Positions 7,693 to 15,204 of a DNA stretch of 27,420 nt are shown here, one piece after another. A model generated the notes under the pieces. That model made no database searches and was not told where the DNA came from. It saw nothing but the letters and a program-made list of their open reading frames with translations. Both the position numbers and the translations under genes were made by a program. Each line of letters opens with the position of its first letter. The first letter of the stretch is position 1. This DNA is from Candidatus Symbiobacter sp. Its GTDB lineage: Bacteria > Pseudomonadota > Alphaproteobacteria > Elsterales > Elsteraceae. The stretch lies in NCBI GenBank assembly GCA_030054015.1, contig JASGCR010000002.1:1-27420 (forward strand), written 5' to 3'.

Positions 7693-8643
7693 CTAATCTG
7701 ACATAATCGCCTGGCATTGTAGCATCATCGCCGCGGCCAGGGGTGAAAAAGGTTCGCGTTCGGCAATCACCCAACCAATTTCATGTTTCAGGCTTGGCAA
7801 GACCAAGCTTGCGCTTAAAATCCCGTCGGGCCGGCCGATTTCGCTGAGCCAAGCGCGTGGCACAATCGTGGCACCACAATCTTGGCGCACCGCCCCGACC
7901 AGGGCGGATAAATTATCGGCCTCGAAGACCACATGCGGCGAAACGCCGCAACTGCGAAAGGCCGCGTCAATAATGCGGCGATTCTGCATGGATGAATCAA
8001 GCAGGCACAGGGGGTAATTCGCGGCATCGGCCCAGCCTATTGCGCCGCAACCAAGGGGATCGGAGCGATGGGGGTCGCGCCCCCCTTTCTGCCCCGTTTT
8101 TTGCCAATTATTATCCCCCTCGACGCGCGACTGCCGCAGCAACAGAAAATATTCTTCATAAAATAATTTTGCGCTGCGCACATCAGAAAGCGGCTCGTTA
8201 TCGAGATAGGTCAAACCAAGATCGAGATCAAAATTATGCAGGCCGCGCTCAATATCGATGGACGACATCGAACTGATTTTAAGGGTGACATTGGGGTGGC
8301 TGGCGCAAAACGGGGCGGTGATTTTCCCCAATAATGGCAGAACGGTCGGGATCGCCCCGATGCGAATTTGCCCAACAAGCCCCTGGCGCAAGGCCCCAAT
8401 TTCTTGCTCCAAACTCGACAATTCCGCCAAAACCCGCTTGGCATAGGTCAATAAAGTATGGCCGGCTGCGGTAAAGCCTTGGAATCGCTGCCCGCGTTCA
8501 ACCAAGGGGGTACCCATCTCGGCCTCTAATTGGCGCAAGGCGGCGGACAGGCTGGGTTGGGTCACTTTGCAGGCCTGGGCCGCCCGCGCGAAATGTTTCT
8601 CCCGCTCAAGGGCCACCATAAATTGCAATTGGCGAATCAGCAT
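7693..8643 (-). CDS. LysR-family transcriptional regulator
   Basis: A 316-residue regulator. Residues 1-60 form the winged helix-turn-helix (LQFMVALEREKHFARAAQACKV... then TQPSLSAALRQLEAEMG), followed by the periplasmic-binding-protein-like effector domain with IRIGAIPTVLPLL, LDLGLTYLDNEPL and MQNRRIIDAAF. The frame extends 12 codons upstream, but GAGGGAAC before ATG 8643 fixes that start. The LDLGLTYLDNEPL and MQNRRIID signatures remind me of regulators beside formate dehydrogenase genes, but no such genes are here, so the target is unknown. Between LLLRQSR and AIGWADAANYPLCLL there are about 25 extra low-complexity residues (around nt 8040-8125), longer than expected for the family. It is transcribed toward sdhC. 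Confidence 0.9.
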   Translation of the reverse strand: MLIRQLQFMVALEREKHFARAAQACKVTQPSLSAALRQLEAEMGTPLVERGQRFQGFTAAGHTLLTYAKRVLAELSSLEQEIGALRQGLVGQIRIGAIPTVLPLLGKITAPFCASHPNVTLKISSMSSIDIERGLHNFDLDLGLTYLDNEPLSDVRSAKLFYEEYFLLLRQSRVEGDNNWQKTGQKGGRDPHRSDPLGCGAIGWADAANYPLCLLDSSMQNRRIIDAAFRSCGVSPHVVFEADNLSALVGAVRQDCGATIVPRAWLSEIGRPDGILSASLVLPSLKHEIGWVIAEREPFSPLAAAMMLQCQAIMSD

Positions 8644-8696
8644 TTTTTCCGTTCCCTCTTTCTCGGCGGTTAAGAGCATGGTTCAAAATTAATGTT

Positions 8697-8729
8697 ATAC
8701 TCCGAGTCCTTGAAAATTCGCCTTTATGA
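8697..8729. repeat. Outer left module of palindromic element E1
   Basis: The sequence TACTCCGAGTCCTTGAAAAT and the following TTCGCCTTTATGA recur beside other copies: reversed at about 13193-13229, and in diverged form at 12673-12704, 18852-18882 and 27337-27369. It lies just upstream of the LysR gene. Confidence 0.65.
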
Positions 8730-8926
8730 CCCCCCCTTCCTGCTTAGGAAGGGGGGGATAGCTCCGCTTAGGGCGAAGCCCTTAGCGGAGCTAGGGGGGG
8801 TTGGTGATGTTAAGAATCTATTAATATAATCAATATATTACACCAACCCCCCCAAGAAAAGCTACGTCGCCTGCTTCGCAGTCGCCTAGCTTTTCTATCC
8901 CCCCCTTCCTAAGCAGGAAGGGGGGG
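8730..8926. repeat. Composite palindromic element E1 (197 bp, complete)
   Basis: The ends are exact reverse complements of each other and each folds on itself: seven C, TTCCT, loop GCTT, AGGAA, seven G (8730-8757), mirrored at 8899-8926. Inside the left end is a hairpin around AGCTCCGCTTAGGGC (8759-8793), then a run of G with TTGGTG, an AT-rich centre (about 8807-8840), CACCAA with a run of C, then a second hairpin bounded by AGAAAAGCT and AGCTTTTCT (about 8854-8896). The same plan is seen at 12749-12935, 12972-13147 and 19110-19302. It has no coding capacity and lies between the LysR gene and the cysteine desulfurase. Confidence 0.9.
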
Positions 8927-8933
8927 TCTAAAA

Positions 8934-8954
8934 GACTTATTCCGACCTTCCTTA
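8934..8954. repeat. Terminal module of the element family, overlapping a stop codon
   Basis: GACTTATTCCGACCTTCC followed by TTA. The same module occurs at 148-168, 12949-12969, 26199-26219, and inverted at 12719-12740 and 18895-18915. Its last bases supply the TAA stop codon (8952-8954) of the minus-strand cysteine desulfurase. Confidence 0.8.
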
Positions 8955-10187
8955 AAGCGATTTCACCGCCTGTCGCACCGCGATGAGCCAATCGGCGGCG
9001 GTCTCCAATTCGGCGGCGGTGGTCATGCGCCCCAAACCAATCCGCAAACTCGCCAAGGCTTGGTCTGGTCGCAGCCCCAAAGCCAGTAAACTGTCCGATG
9101 GCCTAAGCCTGGCGGTATGACAGGCCGATCCCGCCGCCACCGCCACATGCTTCGCCAAAGTCGGCAATAAATCCGCCGCCCGCACGCCGTTCCAACCCAG
9201 GCTGAGAATGCCCGCCACCCGTTGCGGCACCGGCGCGGACGAATCTGACAAGGGCAGGCCGTGCAAGACGAGATCGGGCCAGGCCTGGCTGATTTTGTCG
9301 AAAAACCGCGCCGCCAAAACCGCGATGCGGGACTCGTCGTCGCGGTAACGCGCCGTGGCCAGGGATGCCGCCTGGCCCAAACCCACCACCAACGGCACCG
9401 GAACGGTACCCGCCCGCATCCCGTGTTGCTGTCCCCCGCCAACCACCAGAGGCTGTAACGTCAGGGCGGAATTCTGGCAGAGATATAACGCGCCAATTCC
9501 CTTGGGGCCATAGGCTTTATGCGCCGAAAAACTGATCAGATCGGCATAATCGGCAAAATGCGCCACATCCACCCGTCCCAAGGCCTGGGCGGCATCGACA
9601 TGAAACACAATACCGCGTTGCCGCAACAAGGCTCCAAGCTCGGCGATGGGGTTAATCGTGCCAAATTCATTTTGCACCGCCATGACCGAGACCAATTTCG
9701 TCGCGGCGGTTAAATGTTCCGCCAATAAGGACGGCGTAATCCGACCCGACGGAAGCCGAACCCCCTCTGACCCCCCCTCTGACCTATGCGCCGCCAAAGG
9801 CAAAATGGTTTTGACCTTAATGGCGGGGTGGGAATAAGCGAGCATGTGGGCAGCTTGGCTGACCGACTCATGTTCGTAACCCGACAATAAGATTTCGCTG
9901 GGTGCGGGGGATTGGGCGGCGGCCAGACTCCCCCGGCCGGTAAACAGGCCAAAAAGGGCGAGGTTATTCGCCTCGGTCGCGCCAGAGGTAAAAATAATCT
10001 CTTGCGGCTTCGCCTGGATGGCGGCGGCAAGCTGGCTTTGGGCTTGGAAAACCGCTTCCTCGGCCTGCCAGCCCATTTCATGCTGGGTGGCATGGGGATT
10101 GGCAAAATCCTGGCTAAAATAGGGCAGCATCCGCGCCAAAATGGCCGGATCGAGCGGGGTCGATGCGGGATAATCAAGATAAATCAT
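8952..10187 (-). CDS. Cysteine desulfurase (NifS/IscS family)
   Basis: A PLP enzyme of 411 residues that removes sulfur from cysteine for Fe-S clusters or other thio-cofactors. It opens with IYLDYPASTP, then FTSGATEANNLAL (about 66-78), His107 in GYEHESVS, HVDAAQALGR (196-205), the PLP lysine Lys224 in SFSAHKAYGPKG, and catalytic Cys356 in AAGSACHTARLRPS. GGAGGG ahead of ATG 10187 fixes the start, though the frame is open to 10523. Residues 135-142 (RSEGGSEG) come from a perfect 12-bp tandem repeat at 9761-9784. No iscU, sufB or regulator genes adjoin it, so I do not choose between iscS, sufS and nifS. The stop codon is supplied by a repeat module. Confidence 0.92.
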   Translation of the reverse strand: MIYLDYPASTPLDPAILARMLPYFSQDFANPHATQHEMGWQAEEAVFQAQSQLAAAIQAKPQEIIFTSGATEANNLALFGLFTGRGSLAAAQSPAPSEILLSGYEHESVSQAAHMLAYSHPAIKVKTILPLAAHRSEGGSEGVRLPSGRITPSLLAEHLTAATKLVSVMAVQNEFGTINPIAELGALLRQRGIVFHVDAAQALGRVDVAHFADYADLISFSAHKAYGPKGIGALYLCQNSALTLQPLVVGGGQQHGMRAGTVPVPLVVGLGQAASLATARYRDDESRIAVLAARFFDKISQAWPDLVLHGLPLSDSSAPVPQRVAGILSLGWNGVRAADLLPTLAKHVAVAAGSACHTARLRPSDSLLALGLRPDQALASLRIGLGRMTTAAELETAADWLIAVRQAVKSL

Positions 10188-10233
10188 GCTTTTGCCCTCC
10201 CCCTCGGCGCGGCATTTGTGGCCGGATCGGTCT

Positions 10234-11568
10234 TTATTGCTCGATCCAGTGTAACGCATCGACCGCGCCGCATTGATGGCAATAAGATGTCCATTCGCTC
10301 GCCGTGCTGAGACAGGCCTGACACCGCCAGGCATCGGGCGCAGACAGACGGTCAGGCGGCGCACGGTCATAAAGTCGCGTCGAGTCGGATGGGCGCGGTT
10401 TTGTCCGCCCGCCATTGCCGTCCGGCCGTTGGTTTTCGCTGTGAATTTCCTGGGCGACATGTTGAATAATTTTCTCGGCCCGGCGGCGATATTGGCTGCC
10501 CATGCTGGATGCGCGTTCGGCATAGCGTCTGGCTTCGCCCCAAAGACTGGCCTCGATACAAATGGTTGCCATCACCAAATCGGTTTCGCCATCGCGCGGG
10601 GCGCGGCGTTCCAAGGCGGCAAAGCGACGCACATGTTCCAAAGCGGTGGCATTGGGGGCGGCGGCGCGGTAAATCGCGGCAATCTCGGCATGGCGGGTTT
10701 TATGCCATAATTTTTCGATCAAGCGTTCGGCCCCGCGATAATCGCGCTCGGCAATCATCAGGCGTGTCACCATGATAATGGCGGGGACGAAATCGCGTTG
10801 CCGCGCCAGGCCGCGGCTGGCCAGTGCGAGGGCGAGTTTATAATTGCCCAATTGCCGTTGTTCATCCGCCGCCCCCAATAAGGCAATCACGCGCTTGCGT
10901 TGGAGGGCTTGGGGGGTGAGGCCGGGAAAATTTTTGCGCCGCTCTAACAAAAGCCGGAGTGCTGCCCAATCATGGCGTTCCTCATAAAGCGACAGCAGCA
11001 TCCGATTGGCCCAAGGGGCTTGGTTGGCCAAGGCCAAGCCCTGTTCGGCGGCCAGCACGGCCTGTTCTTTTTCGCCCATCGCCAGGGCCAAACGCGCCAA
11101 ACCGTGATAGGCGGTTTGGGCTAATATGCGATCACTGGTGACGGATTGGTAGAGGTTTTTGGCCTCGTCGCGTTGTTCCGTCAGCTCGGCATAAATGGCC
11201 TCCAATAAACGCGCTTTTATCTTGCCGTCTTCCAACAGGGCGGTTTGTTTGGCGGCATGTTGCAGGCCGCGTACATCCCCAGCCTCGGCCAATAACAAGC
11301 CAATGCCAAAGGCGGCCTGGGCCTCACCCCGCCTGGCCCGCCAGTTTTGCCACCAAGCTTTGGGACGCGCCAAAACCAATGCCACCACGCCCGCAAGCAA
11401 CCGCCCCAACACCATGAGCAGGAACAGCAACAGGATCAAGACCGCCAAATCCGATTCAACCCGCCAGCCCAGCCATTCAATCACCAACAAACCAGGGTGA
11501 AAGGCCAGCCACAAAGCCGGAATCAGCAACAGGGTCAAAACCAGGATAAATTTGATGGCTTGGATCAT
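10234..11568 (-). CDS. hemY: HemY-like inner-membrane TPR protein
   Basis: A 444-residue protein of the HemY N-terminal/TPR family (not the oxygen-dependent protoporphyrinogen oxidase also called HemY). Two N-terminal membrane spans (about 7-28 and 40-66) precede helical TPR-like repeats through about residue 350. The C-terminus has WRCQACLSTASEWTSYCHQCGAVDALHW, two CxxC pairs typical of a small zinc ribbon or rubredoxin-like knuckle. The family is encoded downstream of hemC-hemD in many proteobacteria; the role in heme synthesis is unproven. It is the last gene of the operon, 31 bp after mic60. Confidence 0.85.
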   Translation of the reverse strand: MIQAIKFILVLTLLLIPALWLAFHPGLLVIEWLGWRVESDLAVLILLLFLLMVLGRLLAGVVALVLARPKAWWQNWRARRGEAQAAFGIGLLLAEAGDVRGLQHAAKQTALLEDGKIKARLLEAIYAELTEQRDEAKNLYQSVTSDRILAQTAYHGLARLALAMGEKEQAVLAAEQGLALANQAPWANRMLLSLYEERHDWAALRLLLERRKNFPGLTPQALQRKRVIALLGAADEQRQLGNYKLALALASRGLARQRDFVPAIIMVTRLMIAERDYRGAERLIEKLWHKTRHAEIAAIYRAAAPNATALEHVRRFAALERRAPRDGETDLVMATICIEASLWGEARRYAERASSMGSQYRRRAEKIIQHVAQEIHSENQRPDGNGGRTKPRPSDSTRLYDRAPPDRLSAPDAWRCQACLSTASEWTSYCHQCGAVDALHWIEQ

Positions 11569-11599
11569 TTTTTTCCTTTACCTCTCCGTCGCCAGGTTC

Positions 11600-12658
11600 T
11601 TACCTGGTACCAGGGCGGTTAAACAGGCTGGCAGTATAGCGGGTTAGGTGGGTCACCGCCGTCTCGGCGGCTAAGATATTTTGGGCTTGGCCGAGCCAAT
11701 CGGCAAAGGCCGGGGCCGCGCTGGCGGGCAGTCGCTGCAATAACGTGACGGCACTCCCCAAACCATCTTGGGTGAGGGCATTGTTGGCGGCGGCCAAAAT
11801 CGCATCGAGCGACTCGCCCGTGGTGCGGTCAATGCGGCGCACCACCACCAAATGCGAGAGCAACCGCATCACGCTTTGCCAAAAACCAGCTTGGCCTTCG
11901 CTCATGTAATTGGCTTTGGCCTCGCGGGCGGCGGCGGGAAAGGCCAAATACAGCGCGATTCGGTGCGGCACCCCGGTGGCGGCCAAGGGCGTTAAGGTCG
12001 CAATCGCTTGATCCGGCAGGGCATTGGCTTGCAGCGAGGTGCCATGCAGCAATCGGATCAGGGACAAAGTTTCGGCAAAGGGCAGCCCCGCTTGGACTTG
12101 GCGCGATAATTCGGCCACCAAAATCGCCAAGGAAGCCGCCCGCGTGGGGGCATCATCGGCGGGACGGGCGCGGTCTTTGGCCAGGCGGTTGACCAAATTG
12201 GTGACGCTGTCCAAACGGGTGGCCAATTGTTGGGTCGCTTCGCTGGCCGTATCCCCCTTGGCGGTGGACACCATCGCCAGGGCTTTTTCGAGTACCGTCA
12301 CCCGCGCCTGTAATTCCTCGATGCGGGCGAGCAGAGATTTTTCATTGGGTTTTTCACTGGGTTTTTCATTGGGTTTTGGTTGGGGCAATAAGGCGGCATT
12401 TTCTGTGGCGGGTTCGGCACCGTCATTGTCACCGACCGATTGACCCGCCAACCAGGGGACACGCCAAGCGGCGAGCAGTTTTGCCACCAAATCGGGCCGC
12501 TGCCAGGCCGTGATGCCGATCCCGGCCGCCAATATGAACAACACGGTCAAGCCAAAGCCCAGATTTTGCCGCCATCCTCGGCGCGACGATTTTATCGCTC
12601 TGGCCGGATTGGGCTGGCTCGAAGGATGGGGCGAAGGAGGGGGCGAAAGATCAGACAC
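11600..12658 (-). CDS. Mic60/mitofilin-like inner membrane protein
   Basis: A 352-residue protein with a Pro-rich cytoplasmic N-terminus, one membrane span (about 32-50), a linker, a coiled coil (about 108-165) and a helical C-terminal domain. This plan and its place between hemD and hemY match the alphaproteobacterial homologue of mitochondrial Mic60, which shapes inner membrane folds. Residues around 96-107 (PNEKPSEKPNEK) come from three 12-bp tandem units of TTTTTCATTGGG type at 12338-12373 on the plus strand. It is separated from hemD by a 606-bp block of palindromic elements. Confidence 0.8.
   Translation of the reverse strand: MSDLSPPPSPHPSSQPNPARAIKSSRRGWRQNLGFGLTVLFILAAGIGITAWQRPDLVAKLLAAWRVPWLAGQSVGDNDGAEPATENAALLPQPKPNEKPSEKPNEKSLLARIEELQARVTVLEKALAMVSTAKGDTASEATQQLATRLDSVTNLVNRLAKDRARPADDAPTRAASLAILVAELSRQVQAGLPFAETLSLIRLLHGTSLQANALPDQAIATLTPLAATGVPHRIALYLAFPAAAREAKANYMSEGQAGFWQSVMRLLSHLVVVRRIDRTTGESLDAILAAANNALTQDGLGSAVTLLQRLPASAAPAFADWLGQAQNILAAETAVTHLTRYTASLFNRPGTR
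12338..12373. repeat. In-frame 12-bp tandem repeat in mic60 (3 units)
   Basis: Three consecutive units TTTTTCATTGGG, TTTTTCACTGGG, TTTTTCATTGGG on the plus strand, with a partial fourth. They encode the N-E-K-P/S-E-K-P linker between the membrane span and the coiled coil. Confidence 0.9.
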
Positions 12659-12723
12659 GAGAATTTTTCCTTATACTCTGATTCCAAAAGAATCCGCTTT
12701 TAGACCCCCCCTTCCTGCTTAGG

Positions 12724-12971
12724 GAAAGTCTGAGTAAGTCTAGTTTTACCCCCCCTTCTTTAGAAGGGGGGGATTAGTTTCGCTTAGCTGCGAAGCAGCT
12801 TAGCGAAACTTGGGGGGGTTGGTAATAGTAAAAATCTGATCAGAATCAATATCTTGCACCAACCCCCCCAAGAAAAGCTTTGGCTCGCCTTCGCTCGCCA
12901 AGCTTTTCTATCCCCCCCTTCTAAAGAAGGGGGGGTAAATAAATTTTCGACTTAATCAGACCTTCCTTAGG
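12724..12971. mobile_element. Candidate MITE-like insertion carrying E2, flanked by CTTAGG duplication
   Basis: The direct repeat CTTAGG occurs at 12718-12723 and 12966-12971. Removing one copy and everything between restores an intact end palindrome (seven C, TTCCT, G, CTTAGG, A, A, then a run of G), so this looks like an insertion into the loop of element E3. The inside ends are imperfect inverted repeats: GGAAAGTCTGAGTAAGTC on the left and GACTTAATCAGACCTTC on the right. No transposase is encoded; mobility would need one in trans. The true duplication could be 3 to 6 bp because the ends are similar. Confidence 0.5.
12749..12935. repeat. Composite palindromic element E2 (187 bp, complete)
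   Basis: Same plan as E1. The end palindromes (seven C, TTCT, TTA, GAA, seven G at 12749-12772; mirrored at 12912-12935) are a shorter variant than in E1 but are exact reverse complements of each other. The left hairpin centres on AGCTGCGAAGCAGCT, the AT-rich centre contains AAATCTGATCAGAATCAATA, and the right hairpin is bounded by AGAAAAGCT and AGCTTTTCT. Confidence 0.9.
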
Positions 12972-13147
12972 AAGGGGGGAAACCGAAGCTTGGCAGCTTG
13001 CCGCCTAGCTTCGGTCGGGGGGGTTGGTGATTGCAGAGATTTAATTAGAATCAATGCCATTCACCAACCCCCCCAAGAAAAGCTAAGAATTTTTTTACAA
13101 AAAATTCTAGCTTTTCTATCCCCCCCTTCCTAAGCAGGAAGGGGGGG
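12972..13147. repeat. Composite palindromic element E3, left end split by E2 unit
   Basis: Same plan as E1 and E2. The left hairpin is ACCGAAGCT...AGCTTCGGT (about 12981-13014), then the G run and TTGGTG, the centre, CACCAA and the C run (about 13062-13074), a right hairpin bounded by AGAAAAGCT (from 13076) with an AT-only inner stem AAGAATTTTTT, and the right end palindrome (13120-13147). The missing left half of its end palindrome is at 12705-12723. Confidence 0.85.
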
Positions 13148-13264
13148 TCAGAGATTTTTTCGCCTTATTCTATGTTTCCCTAAGCACGAAGGGGATCATA
13201 AAAGTGAATTTTCGAGCACTCGCAGTATAAATCTTATTTTGCCACCGCGATGTGACGCAAAGCC

Positions 13265-14080
13265 TTATCGCGCCAGCGCGGTGGCGGCAATTTCTGCGAC
13301 CAAAGCCGCTTGATTGGGGCGGGCGGCGCAATATTGGGCGGCATAGTCACAACGCGCCGCCGCCGCCACTGCCGGCGACAGAGAAAATAACACCACCCGC
13401 CGCAGGGCGGCCTCTCTGCCCGCTTGGCGCACCAAATTCTCGAACAAAGTCACCGAACGGGACGAAAACATAGCGGTGGCAAAGCACTCGGAACCGCCAT
13501 CGGCCTCGGCAGCCGCCAAAAATTGTTCCAAAGACGGGGGGTAGGCCGTCGCCGCCACCGCATCATAGAGCGGTAACGCACGAAGATCAAACCCAGCCGC
13601 GACCAGGGCCTCGCGCAAAGCCGGCGTGGTGACGCGGCCACAAAGATATTGTATCCATCCGTCTTTGGGGTGCAAATTATTTTGCACCAATTGGGCTAAA
13701 TCGCCACCATGGCCTTTGGCACTATAAATCCGGCGAAAGCCCCAGGGGGATAAATTTGGGGATAAATTTGGGGATAAAACTGGCGATAAAATTTCGGCAG
13801 TGGCATCTCCGACACAAAAAATCGGCAGCCCCCGCAGCCAATGGCGCTGCCCATCCGACCAGGACTTGATCGAATCGCGCATGACCCGCGCGGCATTGGC
13901 CGAACTCAGCATCACGGCCTGGCAGCTCTGAATTTGGCAATTGGTGGGCGCATCCAACTCCCAATGGGCGATGGTTTGGATGGTCATTAAGGGGACGATC
14001 ACCGCCTCATGCCCCATGGCCTGCAGGCTGGTTGCCAGCGATTCAGCATCTTCGCGCGGGCGGGTAATTAATATGCGCAT
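13265..14080 (-). CDS. hemD: Uroporphyrinogen-III synthase
   Basis: Cyclises hydroxymethylbilane to uroporphyrinogen III, inverting ring D. The 271-residue protein begins MRILITRPREDAESLATSLQ, the usual HemD opening, with the later segments MLSSANAARVM and YLCGRVTTPALREAL, and ends with a FSSRSVTLFENL region. I start at ATG 14080, 8 bp after the hemC stop; the frame extends further only into hemC sequence. Four 12-bp units (GGGGATAAATTT type, plus strand 13746-13793) insert the SPxL repeats LSPVLSPNLSPNLSP at about residue 97-111, where family members do not usually have one. Confidence 0.9.
   Translation of the reverse strand: MRILITRPREDAESLATSLQAMGHEAVIVPLMTIQTIAHWELDAPTNCQIQSCQAVMLSSANAARVMRDSIKSWSDGQRHWLRGLPIFCVGDATAEILSPVLSPNLSPNLSPWGFRRIYSAKGHGGDLAQLVQNNLHPKDGWIQYLCGRVTTPALREALVAAGFDLRALPLYDAVAATAYPPSLEQFLAAAEADGGSECFATAMFSSRSVTLFENLVRQAGREAALRRVVLFSLSPAVAAAARCDYAAQYCAARPNQAALVAEIAATALAR
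13746..13793. repeat. In-frame 12-bp tandem repeat in hemD (4 units)
   Basis: Two perfect units GGGGATAAATTT followed by two diverged ones (GGGGATAAAACT, GGCGATAAAATT). On the coding (minus) strand they give repeated Ser-Pro-Asn/Val-Leu. Confidence 0.9.
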
Positions 14081-14088
14081 CTTCGCCG

Positions 14089-15093
14089 TCACGTTTGTTG
14101 CATCATTTGCAAAATATTTTTTCCCACCATTTGCCCCAATGACGCGGCTTGAATTTGAGTGCTGAATGAACCCATTGCGCCAATGTTCACCCAACCTTCA
14201 TAAGAAAATCCCAGGAAAATCTCGGCCTCATTTTGCCATAATTTTGAACCGTCTGGTTCCGCCAGTAACCCGCGCAGCCGCAGGTGTCCTTTGGGCAAAA
14301 TTTCGGCATAACTGGCAATGGGGGTGCGACAACTGCCATCCAATATTTCTAACATGGCGCGTTCGGCGATGACGGCATGTTGGGTGTCGGGGTGGTTAAT
14401 CGCCGCCAGCCAATGCGGTAACTGGGGATGATCTTGGCGATATTCGAGGGCTAAGGCTCCCTGGGCGACGGCGGGGAGCATGATTTCCGGCTCTAACACC
14501 ACCGCCATCGCGGCAAGTTGCTCCGCCAGGCCCAGGCGGTTAATGCCAGCCAGGGCCAAAAGGGTCGCATCGGCCACCCCGGATTCTAATTTGCGTAAGC
14601 GGGTGGCGACATTGCCGCGAAACAGCACGACCTCTAAATCCGGGCGGCGATGCAGCAATTGCGCCTTGCGCCGCAGGGCCGCCGAGCCAATTTTACAGCC
14701 GGACGGCAAGGCCGCAATCACTTGCGCGGCGGTACGACCGTCGCACAAATGCCGCAATTTTGGCCCCAACACCAACAGATCGCGCGGGTCTTCGCGCTTG
14801 GGGACGGCATCCATCACCAACCCATCGGGCAAGCGGGTGGGCAAATCTTTCATTGAATGCACCGCCAGATCGATGCGGCCCGTCGCCAGGGCGTTTTCGA
14901 TTTCAATTGTAAACAGACCTTTGCCGCCAATTTCCGCCAAAGACTGCGGGGATCGATCCCCCTCGGTCACAAAGGGGACAATGGTAATGGCCTCTGGCGC
15001 GGCCAATTCGGGCCAGGTTTGCGCCAAAATATCCCGCATAGAATGGGCTTGCGCCAAGGCCAAGGGGCTGTTACGAGTTCCGATGCGAAGCAT
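14089..15093 (-). CDS. hemC: Hydroxymethylbilane synthase (porphobilinogen deaminase)
   Basis: Joins four porphobilinogens into hydroxymethylbilane. The 334-residue protein begins LRIGTRNSPLALAQA and has EGDRSP, GGKGLFTIEIENAL, the catalytic aspartate Asp83 in HSMKDLP, KREDPRDLL, IGSAALRRKAQL, FRGNVATRLRKL, and the dipyrromethane-attachment Cys255 in LDGSCRTPIASYA. Length is slightly above the usual 310-320. GGAAC lies 6 nt before the ATG. It is the first gene of the hem operon, divergent from tsaD across 111 bp. Confidence 0.96.
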   Translation of the reverse strand: MLRIGTRNSPLALAQAHSMRDILAQTWPELAAPEAITIVPFVTEGDRSPQSLAEIGGKGLFTIEIENALATGRIDLAVHSMKDLPTRLPDGLVMDAVPKREDPRDLLVLGPKLRHLCDGRTAAQVIAALPSGCKIGSAALRRKAQLLHRRPDLEVVLFRGNVATRLRKLESGVADATLLALAGINRLGLAEQLAAMAVVLEPEIMLPAVAQGALALEYRQDHPQLPHWLAAINHPDTQHAVIAERAMLEILDGSCRTPIASYAEILPKGHLRLRGLLAEPDGSKLWQNEAEIFLGFSYEGWVNIGAMGSFSTQIQAASLGQMVGKNILQMMQQT

Positions 15094-15143
15094 TTTTTGT
15101 TCCGTTCATCGATCAATGCCGCGATTCCGATCACGGCGGGTCG

Positions 15144-15172
15144 TTGCCGCGTTAATGTGCAAAGCCCATAAC
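15144..15172 (+). promoter_or_regulatory. Candidate tsaD promoter
   Basis: TTGCCG (15144-15149) and CATAAC (15167-15172) are 17 bp apart in the hemC-tsaD divergent gap, about 32 bp before the tsaD start. By-eye match with 4 of 6 consensus bases in each box. Confidence 0.3.
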
Positions 15173-15204
15173 ATAGAATCCCCTCTGCAAACAGCGTAAG
15201 ATTT

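Larger units (their letters stand above)
12659..13264. other. 606-bp gene-free block between hemD and mic60
   Basis: Made almost wholly of the palindromic element family. In order: outer left module (12673-12704), an interrupted left end palindrome (12705-12723), an inserted unit holding E2 (12724-12971), the rest of element E3 (12972-13147), a right end module (13148-13183), and an inverted outer module (about 13193-13229). No ORF or RNA gene is recognised. It interrupts the expected contiguous hemC-hemD-mic60-hemY operon. Confidence 0.8.

Noticed and set aside
8730..8926. G-quadruplex-forming element
   Set aside because: G-runs are far apart and each pairs with an adjacent C-run, so hairpins are the simpler structure.
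10188..10523. N-terminal extension of the cysteine desulfurase
   Set aside because: It overlaps the 3' end of hemY in another frame, while a strong ribosome site and the conserved IYLDYPAST start are at 10187.
8730..13147. CRISPR array
   Set aside because: The repeats are few, about 190 bp long, self-palindromic and irregularly spaced, with no short regular repeat-spacer pattern and no cas genes.
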